From positions 1-9,853 of the forward strand of contig CAIYYO010000182.1 of the NCBI GenBank assembly GCA_903930485.1: DNA of 9,853 bases, written 5' to 3'. Below are positions 1-6,270 of this stretch, in pieces. Position 1 is the stretch's first letter; every line of letters starts with the position of its first letter. Position numbers and translations under genes: made by a program. The DNA comes from Methanobacteriota archaeon (GTDB lineage Archaea > Altiarchaeota > Altiarchaeia > IMC4 > QMZM01). The notes under the pieces were generated by a model. That model was not told where the DNA came from and ran no database searches. It saw only the letters and a program-made list of their open reading frames with translations.

Positions 1-258
1 GCCATCGGATTCTTCGGAGACGCCCTAAGGATACACCGGCTCACCAAGAACCGGGTCGGGGAAGCGACAGGCCTCGTCAACATCGCTTTGATCTACAGGA
101 AGACCGGCGACCTGGAGAAATCGATGGAGTACCAAAAGCAGGCGCTGAAACTCTTCACGATGATAGGGTCCAAGCCGCAGGTCGAACTGGTAAAGCAGAG
201 CATAAACAAGACCAAGGATATCATGATCGCCAAGGGAAAGATCGAGCCGTCCGAATAG
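1..258 (+). CDS. TPR-repeat protein, C-terminal fragment (5' end outside window)
   Basis: Reading frame 1 is open from the first base to the TAG at 256-258, giving the last 85 residues of a longer protein. The pattern G-L-x-N-I-A-L-I-Y-x-x-x-G-D-L-E-K-S-M-E-Y-x-x-x-A-L (about residues 24-49) fits the tetratricopeptide consensus, with the small and aromatic residues at the usual helix-packing positions. The segment before it (G-D-A-L-R-I-H) looks like the second helix of a preceding repeat. The end is a charged, lysine-rich helix and tail. TPR arrays bind other proteins, but the partner cannot be told from a fragment. No start, signal peptide or N-terminal domain is visible. Codon use (AAG, AGG, ATC, GTC) matches the GC-rich housekeeping genes further right. 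The gene converges on the minus-strand genes that follow. Confidence 0.8.
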   Translation, partial: AIGFFGDALRIHRLTKNRVGEATGLVNIALIYRKTGDLEKSMEYQKQALKLFTMIGSKPQVELVKQSINKTKDIMIAKGKIEPSE

Positions 259-259
259 C

Positions 260-267
260 TTTTTTTT
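260..267 (+). terminator. T-tract, likely transcription terminator of the TPR gene
   Basis: Eight consecutive T residues begin two bases after the TAG of the TPR gene. Archaeal RNA polymerase commonly ends transcription at such T-runs in the non-template strand, without needing a hairpin. No stable stem is evident before it. The tract lies between convergent genes, which also fits a terminator. Confidence 0.5.
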
Positions 268-493
268 ACGTCCGGCAGAATCCGATCGTCATGCCAGAAT
301 ACTGGTCGCCCATGTGCTTTTCCTTATGGTCCGGAGGGCTGTAAGTCGTGAAAATCCAGGTTAGAGGTCTTATCACAGCCCGCCGTGTCTGGACCTTATC
401 CGGGATGGGGCATATATGATTTGAATCAGTAATCTTCAGCGAATACCAGAAGCCGATTGCGGAAGCGTCGGACTCACGGGCTCCAGTTACCAC
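266..493 (-). pseudogene. Short open frame behind the stop of the 385-codon gene; probable remnant or C-terminal fragment
   Basis: The minus strand is open from just after the TGA at 503-505 down to the TAA at 266-268, in the same frame as the upstream 385-codon gene. The first possible start is GTG at 493, ten bases past that stop, giving 75 residues. No convincing ribosome binding site precedes it. The peptide has alternating hydrophobic/polar stretches (A-I-G-F-W-Y-S-L-K-I; M-T-I-G-F-C-R-T) and two cysteines, like beta-strands from the end of a secreted domain. It has no signal peptide and no motif I recognise. It could be the tail of a decayed secreted protein, a read-through extension of the upstream gene, or chance. 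A fragment of a lost gene seems most likely. Confidence that it is translated as an independent gene is low. Confidence 0.3.
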
Positions 494-502
494 TGTAGCC
501 GT

Positions 503-1660
503 TCAGTTCCCGATACATTTTAGTAAATTGCGTATGTATTTAGCGCTGTCGCATGAATTCGGCCCCGATGTCGGCGAACCATAGCTTGTGAATCTCACTT
601 CTGAATTGTCAAAGAATATAGGCCCCTGACCTGCGGTTCCATCCAGGGCCATGATGCCTGCTTTGCCTTCGAACGATGCTGCAACTTGGACATTACCGTT
701 AGTTGTTGTAAGATACGCATCACTTCCGGTGGAGCTAAGGGTAGAGACGCCATTTATAACCGGATGATTGCCAGCCGTCAACTGAGCGCAGGAATCCGTA
801 TTGCCGTTAATCACAAGCGGACTGCTGAAGGTCACACCCACTCTGTTTGCTATGTCGTTAACGAAATCCACGTAATAATTCGTTACGGTCGTGTCGGAGT
901 CGCCCTCTCCTGAGAGCACAAGGCAGCCGCCACTGTTGTGGTAAGAGATCACTGCATCTATTTCATCCTGGCCGGGATGAGTGCTCTGACTTGTTTCCAT
1001 TATCCAGACCATCCTGTATTTTGAGAGAAGCCCCGGGCTTAGTTTCTCAGACCGCGCCACCAGGTCGGTGGTGTATCCTTCACCCTCGATGAACGTCTTC
1101 AAAGCGGACGGCTCCATCACATCGTCGCCTGGAGTAATCCCCGTGGTATAAATTAATATCCTTACGGGTGGCTTGGTCGTAGTAGTGCTTCCAGCAGTTG
1201 TCGTGGAACCGCCAGCAGCGGTAGTCGCAGTAGCAGTAGTAGCGACGGAATTAGTGGTCGACGTAGTAGCGACCGGACCCAGGTACTGCCCGTTGCAATT
1301 ACAAGACCTGTTGAAGGGAAGGATGCTCGTATTCGTGACAAGATAATTGACGACCGGACATGCTACCAAAACCAGTATGAGGCCGATAACGGAATAGATC
1401 ACCCTATTACGCGCCCTCATCCGCCTCACCGAATCCTCGGATGTCATGTATTCCGCGCCGGCCCAGACCATGGACAGAGCGACAACGGAGGCTGAGATAT
1501 ACAGCAGGACCGCGAACAACACGCATAAGACCTCGTTCACGCGGTCGACGATGCCCTGGGCAAAATCTATTGGGGGCTCGGCCTGGGAATAGACGGCGAC
1601 TGCGAAAAGGCATGCGAGGGACAAGACGACGAAGAGACGGGTGACAAGAACCTTTTTCAT
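503..1660 (-). CDS. Secreted/membrane protein: VirB2/TrbC-like two-helix module + Ser/Thr linker + amidotransferase-like (ThuA-type) domain
   Basis: This 385-residue protein starts at ATG 1660 with a signal peptide (M-K-K then a hydrophobic core, residues 4-22; possible cleavage near A-E-P at 27-28). Two membrane helices follow, about 44-70 and 86-108, joined by a short basic loop (T-S-E-D-S-V-R-R-M-R-A-R-N-R). This two-helix layout, with a G-A-E-Y-M end to helix 1 and R-V-I-Y-S-V-I-G-L in helix 2, resembles small VirB2/TrbC-like pilins. Residues 120-122 form C-N-C, and residues 130-162 are a Ser/Thr/Ala-rich linker, a likely glycosylation site. Residues 165-385 look like an alpha/beta domain (R-I-L-I-Y-T-T-G start; S-G-G-C-L-V-L-S-G-E-G-D; G-N-H-P-V-I-N-G-V), like class I glutamine amidotransferase-like or ThuA-type folds. 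No clear Cys-His-Glu catalytic triad is seen, so the domain may bind rather than catalyse. Several cysteines (246, 291, 370, 382) could form disulfides outside the cell. The function is unknown. Confidence 0.8.
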   Translation of the reverse strand: MKKVLVTRLFVVLSLACLFAVAVYSQAEPPIDFAQGIVDRVNEVLCVLFAVLLYISASVVALSMVWAGAEYMTSEDSVRRMRARNRVIYSVIGLILVLVACPVVNYLVTNTSILPFNRSCNCNGQYLGPVATTSTTNSVATTATATTAAGGSTTTAGSTTTTKPPVRILIYTTGITPGDDVMEPSALKTFIEGEGYTTDLVARSEKLSPGLLSKYRMVWIMETSQSTHPGQDEIDAVISYHNSGGCLVLSGEGDSDTTVTNYYVDFVNDIANRVGVTFSSPLVINGNTDSCAQLTAGNHPVINGVSTLSSTGSDAYLTTTNGNVQVAASFEGKAGIMALDGTAGQGPIFFDNSEVRFTSYGSPTSGPNSCDSAKYIRNLLKCIGN

Positions 1661-1696
1661 TATCTTAAAGAAGATTAGGATAAGGCATTATTAATA

Positions 1697-1708
1697 CTTT
1701 ATAATTTA
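1697..1708. promoter_or_regulatory. AT-rich TATA-like element in the divergent intergenic region, readable both ways
   Basis: The segment reads CTTTATAATTTA on the plus strand and TAAATTATAAAG on the minus strand; both resemble archaeal TATA boxes. On the minus strand its centre lies about 42 bases before the ATG at 1660, allowing a leader of roughly 17 bases. On the plus strand it lies about 30 bases before ATG 1732, the spacing expected of a leaderless transcript. A purine-rich BRE is not obvious on either side. The whole stretch 1661-1730 is AT-rich. Confidence 0.45.
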
Positions 1709-1731
1709 TCAAAACAATATAGAGACGAATA

Positions 1732-1809
1732 ATGGGCAAAAAGGGAAGGGCATCATGGCTGAAGATCCATCATTATGCCGTGATTTATCATGTACGAGAC
1801 GAAGATTAA
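1732..1809 (+). CDS. Possible 25-residue small protein (leaderless candidate)
   Basis: An ATG at 1732 opens 25 codons ending in TAA at 1807-1809. The peptide is basic at its N-terminus (G-K-K-G-R) and acidic at its end (R-D-E-D), with a central W-L-K-I-H-H-Y-A-V-I-Y-H-V segment that could be a strand or amphipathic helix. A TATA-like element is centred about 30 bases upstream, as for archaeal leaderless mRNAs. No Shine-Dalgarno site is seen. The same DNA can form an imperfect hairpin (GGCAT/ATGCC and ATGG/CCAT, 1749-1779), so a non-coding RNA or leader of the next gene is an alternative. An ORF this short can arise by chance. Confidence 0.22.
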   Translation: MGKKGRASWLKIHHYAVIYHVRDED

Positions 1810-1825
1810 AGTTATAGATTAAAAA

Positions 1826-2530
1826 ATGAGAGGTTCAAAACCGCTATTCATGGGGCCTGGAAGATTTCTATTGATTTGTGTTTTTCTCAGTCTTACAATG
1901 TGGCTATTGTTTCAAATAATCTTTCTATTAATCATTGCATCGATAGTTCATAATAACACTCTTCAAAATTGGGACATAGGACCAATATTGCAAAATGTAT
2001 TTTTAGTCATAATGATTCTTGGATTATATATCATATTCATTATGACCTCAAAGGATAAATCGTTAAATGATTTTGAGATTTATATCAAAAATATCCTTAG
2101 GAAAAAGAAGGCAGGTGGAGCCCTTACTGACTTTGAAGTAATCTTGCAAGCTTTGGATAACTACAAAATTGACAGGATTGTCCAGAACGAAAGAGAATTT
2201 GAATCTATTATTTTTACATATCTAAAAGCCAAGTTCCCTGATTTTGATATACAGTTTCAATATAGAATATCCAGTGGTAGATCGATTGATATAGTGATTA
2301 ACGATGAGATAGCTTTAGAACTAAAGATAGGGGAAAACAAAGGAAACCTGGATGATGGGTTTTCTAAAATCGCTTGGTATAAAGAAAAGGGTGGCTTTAA
2401 TCAGTTAGCAATAGTAATACTTGACGTTGGAATGATAAATCCAAGAGATTTAGATGAGTATGAAGAAATGTTTTCCGAGAAAGGCGCTAAAGTTGTTTTT
2501 ATGAAGGGAGATATTAGTAGGCCAAGATAA
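1826..2530 (+). CDS. Membrane-anchored PD-(D/E)XK nuclease-like protein, AT-rich
   Basis: The 234-residue product has two strongly hydrophobic N-terminal segments (about residues 14-41 and 54-73), then a charged helical linker (K-x-K-S-L-N-D-F; R-K-K-K) and a soluble C-terminal domain. That domain fits the PD-(D/E)XK pattern: a helix with E126 (E-x-E-F-E-S-I-I-F), R-S-I-D155-I-V-I, then E165-L-K167 on the next strand, followed by a helix with F-S-K-I-A-W-Y and a hydrophobic strand (L-A-I-V-I-L-D-V). The spacing between D155 and E165-x-K167 is typical of the superfamily. The catalytic domain should be cytoplasmic if both segments span the membrane. The target is unknown; defence or DNA repair and recombination are possible. 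Base use differs sharply from its neighbours (16 G+C in 60 bases at 1861-1920, against 37 in 60 at 2701-2760), which suggests transfer. The stop is one base before gatE. No Shine-Dalgarno precedes ATG 1826, only an A-run. Confidence 0.75.
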   Translation: MRGSKPLFMGPGRFLLICVFLSLTMWLLFQIIFLLIIASIVHNNTLQNWDIGPILQNVFLVIMILGLYIIFIMTSKDKSLNDFEIYIKNILRKKKAGGALTDFEVILQALDNYKIDRIVQNEREFESIIFTYLKAKFPDFDIQFQYRISSGRSIDIVINDEIALELKIGENKGNLDDGFSKIAWYKEKGGFNQLAIVILDVGMINPRDLDEYEEMFSEKGAKVVFMKGDISRPR

Positions 2531-2531
2531 A

Positions 2532-4427
2532 GTGACATCCACCGACTACAAAAAGTTAGGCCTCAAATGCGGCATCGAGATCCATCAGCAATTGGACACG
2601 AAGAAATTATTCTGCAACTGTCCTTCCGAGATCCGAGAGGATGCCCCGGACATAGTCGTCCGACGGCGCCTGCGCGCGGTCGCTGGCGAGATGGGCGGGA
2701 TCGATCCCGCCGCCTTGCACGAGTTCCTGCGCCGCAGGGAGTTCGTATACGAAGGATTCCGTTCCGGCAATTGTCTCGTCGAACTCGACGACGAGCCGCC
2801 TCATCCGCTTAACAGGGACGCTCTTTCGGTCGTGACCGAGGTCTCCTTGCTGCTTAATGCGAAACCCGTCGACGAGCTGCAGGTGATGAGGAAGACTGTA
2901 ATCGACGGCTCAAATACTTCAGGCTTCCAGAGGACTGTCCTCGTCGCTATGGACGGCTTCATCGATACGGACACGGGACGCGTAGGCATTCCAACGATCT
3001 GCCTCGAAGAAGACGCGGCCCGGAAGATAAAGGAGGACGGGAACGTCACGACTTACAGGCTGGACCGCCTCGGCATCCCGTTGATCGAACTGGGTACCGC
3101 CCCGGATATCAAAACCCCGGAGCATGCGCGCGAGGTCGCGGAAAAGCTGGGGATGATCCTGCGCGCCACCGGCAGGGTGAAGAGAGGCCTTGGGACGATC
3201 AGGCAGGATTTGAACGTCTCGATAATCGGCGGGGAACGCGTAGAGGTCAAGGGGGTGCAGGATCTACGGCTTATTTCAAAGCTTGTCGAGAGCGAGATCC
3301 AGAGGCAACTGATGCTTATCGAGGTCAGGGATGAATTGCACAAGAGAAAAATTGCAGCAGGCGACCTGGGCTGCGGATTCACCGACGTTTCACAGTCGTT
3401 CAGGACTACGACTTCTAAGGTCATAAGGATCGCCTTGGACAAAGGAGGAGTAGTCCTGGCCTCCAGGCTTAAAGGATTCTCCGGCCTGCTGAAAAACAAA
3501 CTGGGTCCGGAACTCGCGCAGTATGCGCGCGCCATCGCGGGCGTGAAGGGCATCTTCCACTCAGACGAGCTTCCTGCTTACGGAATAACCGAACAAGAGG
3601 TTTCCGACGTTAGGCGAATCCTCGAACTAAAGGAAGGCGACGCATTCGTCCTGGTCGCGGAGATGGATGCAACGGCAAGACATGCCCTTGACGCGGTCCT
3701 CGAGCGCGCCAGGATCGCTTTACAGGGCGTGCCCAAGGAGACGCGGCGTGCGACCCCTGAAGGGACCAGCGAATTCATGAGGCCCCTGCCGGGCTCGGCA
3801 AGGATGTATCCCGAGACAGACGAGGAATTGATAGTAATCGACGATGCTTTTATTTTACATATTAGAAACAATCTTTCAGAACTCCCTGAAAAAAAGCTAA
3901 ACAGACTTATCTCTCTCGAACTCAGCGAGGAAATGCGTCTCAGCGAGGATCTCGCAAGCCAACTTGTGAAATCAAGATGGTTTGATTCGTATGAGAAATT
4001 TGTTAAGGCTTTTCCAAAAGTCAAGGCCTCGGTGATCGCCTCAATGCTTTTATCTACTCCCAAGGAGGTCAAAAAGAAATACGGCGTAGACATAGGCGTC
4101 CTGACCGAGGAACATTTTGATCAGATCCTGGATTTGCTGAACAGGAAGAAGATCAGCCGCGACGCGGTTCCGGAGATTCTGGCCGAGCTCGCAAAGAGCC
4201 CGTGCACTCTAGTGAACGAGATCGTAAAAACAAAAGGATTCGGCCTGCTATCAGATGCCGAGCTTTTGAAGGTCGTGGACAAGGTCCTTTCAGATAATAA
4301 GCCTCTTATCTCAGCCAGCCCGGAGAAAGCTCTCGGCCCTCTGCTCGGCATGGTGATGGCTGTAGTCCGGGGGAAGGCCGATGCCGAGTCGGTGAAGAAG
4401 GCGGTTTCGAGACGTCTTGGATTATAG
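2532..4427 (+). CDS. gatE: Glutamyl-tRNA(Gln) amidotransferase subunit E
   Basis: GatE with GatD converts Glu-tRNA(Gln) to Gln-tRNA(Gln) in archaea; GatE phosphorylates the misacylated tRNA and receives ammonia from GatD. The family hallmarks are clear: G-I-E-I-H-Q-Q-L-D-T at residues 14-23, C-N-C at 28-30, and the GatB/GatE signature V-M-R-K-T-V-I-D-G-S-N-T-S-G-F-Q-R-T (118-135). R-Q-D-L-N-V-S (224-230) and E-V-K-G-V-Q (238-243) lie later in the catalytic cradle. A GAD insertion like that of bacterial AspRS spans roughly 285-410 and separates GatE from GatB. The C-terminal helical and YqeY-like tail follows (about 450-631). The length of 631 is normal. GTG 2532 is chosen because it starts the usual GatE N-terminus; it lies one base after the nuclease stop, without a clear Shine-Dalgarno. 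A T-rich TATA-like stretch near 2496-2503 is possible. gatD is not in the window. Confidence 0.97.
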   Translation: MTSTDYKKLGLKCGIEIHQQLDTKKLFCNCPSEIREDAPDIVVRRRLRAVAGEMGGIDPAALHEFLRRREFVYEGFRSGNCLVELDDEPPHPLNRDALSVVTEVSLLLNAKPVDELQVMRKTVIDGSNTSGFQRTVLVAMDGFIDTDTGRVGIPTICLEEDAARKIKEDGNVTTYRLDRLGIPLIELGTAPDIKTPEHAREVAEKLGMILRATGRVKRGLGTIRQDLNVSIIGGERVEVKGVQDLRLISKLVESEIQRQLMLIEVRDELHKRKIAAGDLGCGFTDVSQSFRTTTSKVIRIALDKGGVVLASRLKGFSGLLKNKLGPELAQYARAIAGVKGIFHSDELPAYGITEQEVSDVRRILELKEGDAFVLVAEMDATARHALDAVLERARIALQGVPKETRRATPEGTSEFMRPLPGSARMYPETDEELIVIDDAFILHIRNNLSELPEKKLNRLISLELSEEMRLSEDLASQLVKSRWFDSYEKFVKAFPKVKASVIASMLLSTPKEVKKKYGVDIGVLTEEHFDQILDLLNRKKISRDAVPEILAELAKSPCTLVNEIVKTKGFGLLSDAELLKVVDKVLSDNKPLISASPEKALGPLLGMVMAVVRGKADAESVKKAVSRRLGL

Positions 4428-4457
4428 GCCGTGCCCTATTTTTATGCCTGGGTTTCG

Positions 4458-4467
4458 AATATTTATG
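4458..4467 (+). promoter_or_regulatory. TATA-like promoter element before the S6e gene
   Basis: AATATTTATG lies in the 68-base gap between gatE and rps6e, centred about 34 bases before ATG 4496. This spacing puts the transcription start at or just before the start codon, so the mRNA would be leaderless or nearly so, which agrees with the absence of a Shine-Dalgarno site. A short T-run before it (4439-4443) may end gatE transcription; a second (4482-4487) lies in the probable start region. Confidence 0.5.
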
Positions 4468-4495
4468 CTCTAGGATGCTTGTTTTTTAATCTAAA

Positions 4496-4975
4496 ATGGA
4501 GTTTAAGATTGTTGTTTCAGACCCCGAATCCGGGAAGTCGTATCAGCGGGAAGTCAAGGAAGAGAAAGCTAACAGATTAGGCACATTGAAATTAGGCGAC
4601 GAATTCGACGGAGCGCTGGTCGGACTAGTAGGATACACCCTAAAGATCACAGGCGGCAGCGACAAGGCCGGCTTTCCTATGAAGAAGGGCGTCCAGGGAA
4701 CGAGGAGGACGATGATCTTGATGGAAGGAGGAGTTGGATACAAGCCGACGAGCGACGTCCGTAAGAGGAAGAGAGTGAGGGGGGAGAAGATCGCGGACGA
4801 CGTCGCGCAGATTAATACTTCTGTTACAAAGAGGGCGAAGAAGAGCATTGAGGAGCTTTTCGGCATATCCGCCGAGGCGCCCAAAGAGGGCGAAGCTGCA
4901 GCCGCTCTGGAAGTCAAGGAGCCTGCCAAAGAACAGAGGGGTAAGGCATCGTCCCACAAGGAGAAGAAGTTATAA
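4496..4975 (+). CDS. rps6e: 30S ribosomal protein S6e
   Basis: This 159-residue protein is S6e of the small ribosomal subunit. The N-terminal beta domain is typical: F-K-I-V-V-S-D-P-E-S-G-K-S-Y-Q (3-17), then L-G-D-E-F-D-G (33-39) and the highly conserved I-T-G-G-S-D-K-A-G-F-P-M (51-62). A basic segment follows (K-R-K-R-V-R-G, 90-96), with the family's N-T-S-V-T-K-R motif near 107-113. Beyond about residue 127 there is an Ala/Glu/Lys-rich, low-complexity tail of some 30 residues ending in K-K-L, longer than I expect for archaeal S6e. It is the first gene of a likely operon: aIF2 gamma starts 11 bases after its stop, an order seen in many archaea. It appears to be read from its own promoter at 4458-4467. 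Confidence 0.96.
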   Translation: MEFKIVVSDPESGKSYQREVKEEKANRLGTLKLGDEFDGALVGLVGYTLKITGGSDKAGFPMKKGVQGTRRTMILMEGGVGYKPTSDVRKRKRVRGEKIADDVAQINTSVTKRAKKSIEELFGISAEAPKEGEAAAALEVKEPAKEQRGKASSHKEKKL

Positions 4976-4986
4976 ATTCTTAAAGC

Positions 4987-6255
4987 ATGATGTCTAAACA
5001 AGATGTATCGCCTGCGTCCAGTGCCAAGGGATGCAACACTAAAGCCTTCCGGCAGCCCGAGATCAACATCGGGCTCGTAGGCCACGTCGACCATGGGAAG
5101 ACGACCCTGACCAAAAGCCTTTCCGGCGTCTGGACCGACCGTCATTCCGAGGAGATCAAGAGGGGCATCTCGATACGTCTCGGCTATGCCGACTGCTACT
5201 TCTACAAGTGTCCTAAATGTGATTCTCCGGATTGCTTCGGCACAAATGCCTTATGCCCTAAGTGCAAAGACAAGGCCGAATTTATCAGGAGCGTTTCATT
5301 CGTCGACGCGCCCGGGCACGAGACTCTGATGGCGACCATGCTGTCCGGCGCCGCGCTCATGGACGGAGCAGTACTAGTCATAGCCGCGAATGAGCCATGT
5401 CCTCAGCCCCAAACAGCGGAACACCTGATGGCTCTCGATATAGTGGGCGTAAAAAACATAGTCATAGCCCAGAACAAGGTAGACCTTGTGACAAAAGAGG
5501 AGGCGGTCAAGAACTATAATGAGATAAAGAACTTCATCAAAGGAACCGTCGCAGAGAACTCGCTCATCATCCCGATAGCCGCGCACCACAACGTCAACAT
5601 AGACGTGCTTATCGGCGCCATCGAGGAAAAGATCCCGACGCCCAAGAGAGACTCTTCCAAGGACCCGATGATGTATATCGCGCGTTCCTTCGACATCAAC
5701 AAGCCCGGCACCGAGATAGACAAGGTCAAAGGCGGAGTCGTAGGCGGCTCTCTGATGCAGGGCAGTTTCAAGATAGGCGATGTTATAGAATTCAGGCCGG
5801 GAGTTAAGAAAAAGAACGTCTATGCGCCGATAAAGAGCAAGATAGTCAGCCTCAACGTCAGCGGCGAATCCCTTAAAGAAGTATCGACCGGGGGATTGAT
5901 AGCCATCGGCACCGAGCTTGACCCGGCTCTTTCAAAATCAGACAGCCTATCGGGCAACGTCGTAGGGTTTCCAGGGACGCTTCCCGAGGTGCGCACCAAG
6001 TTCAAGCTCAAAGTCAAGCTGTTCGAAAAAATCCTCGGAAGCAAGGAAGAGATCAAGATCAAGCCTCTCGAAAAGGCCGAGACTTTGATGTTGTCGATAG
6101 GCAGCGCCGTAACCGTTGGCGTGGTGAACGACCCGAAGAAAGGCGATATGTCTTTGAAATTGCCGATATGCGCCGAACTAGGCAGCAACGTCGCCATAAG
6201 TCGAAGACTTGGAGCCAGGTGGAGGCTCATAGGCTACGGCACCATAAAGGAATAA
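4987..6255 (+). CDS. eif2g: Translation initiation factor aIF2 subunit gamma
   Basis: aIF2 gamma is the GTPase subunit of the heterotrimer that carries Met-tRNAi to the small ribosomal subunit. All G-domain motifs are present: G1 G-H-V-D-H-G-K-T-T (32-40), switch 1 R-G-I-S-I-R-L-G (59-66), G3 D-A-P-G-H-E (107-112) and G4 N-K-V-D (163-166). A zinc knuckle, C75-P-K-C78 and C90-P-K-C93, is the gamma-subunit hallmark that separates it from SelB and EF-1A. Domains II and III follow, with G-V-V-G-G-S-L-x-x-G near 250-259 and a typical ending of R-R-L-G-A-R-W-R-L-I-G-Y-G. At 422 residues it is slightly long, owing to a polar N-terminal leader of about 25 residues. Translation may begin at 4987 or at the adjacent ATG 4990. 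Switch 1 has Ser where Thr is usual, and the G5 region reads I-A-A-H where I-S-A is usual. It is cotranscribed with rps6e and the PIN gene. Confidence 0.97.
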   Translation: MMSKQDVSPASSAKGCNTKAFRQPEINIGLVGHVDHGKTTLTKSLSGVWTDRHSEEIKRGISIRLGYADCYFYKCPKCDSPDCFGTNALCPKCKDKAEFIRSVSFVDAPGHETLMATMLSGAALMDGAVLVIAANEPCPQPQTAEHLMALDIVGVKNIVIAQNKVDLVTKEEAVKNYNEIKNFIKGTVAENSLIIPIAAHHNVNIDVLIGAIEEKIPTPKRDSSKDPMMYIARSFDINKPGTEIDKVKGGVVGGSLMQGSFKIGDVIEFRPGVKKKNVYAPIKSKIVSLNVSGESLKEVSTGGLIAIGTELDPALSKSDSLSGNVVGFPGTLPEVRTKFKLKVKLFEKILGSKEEIKIKPLEKAETLMLSIGSAVTVGVVNDPKKGDMSLKLPICAELGSNVAISRRLGARWRLIGYGTIKE

Positions 6256-6270
6256 GCCCCTTTCTATCTG

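Noticed and set aside
503..505. TGA as a selenocysteine codon
   Set aside because: The protein before it ends naturally with a helix (A-K-Y-I-R-N-L-L-K-C-I) typical of a domain end. No recoding hairpin or selenocysteine machinery is visible in the window.
686..913. Plus-strand open frame of 75 codons inside the surface-protein gene
   Set aside because: It lies opposite the convincing minus-strand gene, has no start signal and shows no recognisable motif.
1661..1825. tRNA gene, CRISPR array or transposon end in the intergenic region
   Set aside because: No cloverleaf arms, repeated units or terminal inverted repeats with a target duplication could be found here or elsewhere in the window.
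3053..3553. Long minus-strand open frame opposite gatE
   Set aside because: gatE is certain by family motifs along its whole length. The antisense frame is a Ser/Arg-rich by-product of GC-rich codons, as are similar ones at 3578-4093 and 4543-5145.
4968..4978. TATA-like GTTATAAATTC before aIF2 gamma
   Set aside because: It lies only about 14 bases before the start codon, too close for a functional archaeal promoter, and overlaps the S6e stop. Operon transcription explains the gene.
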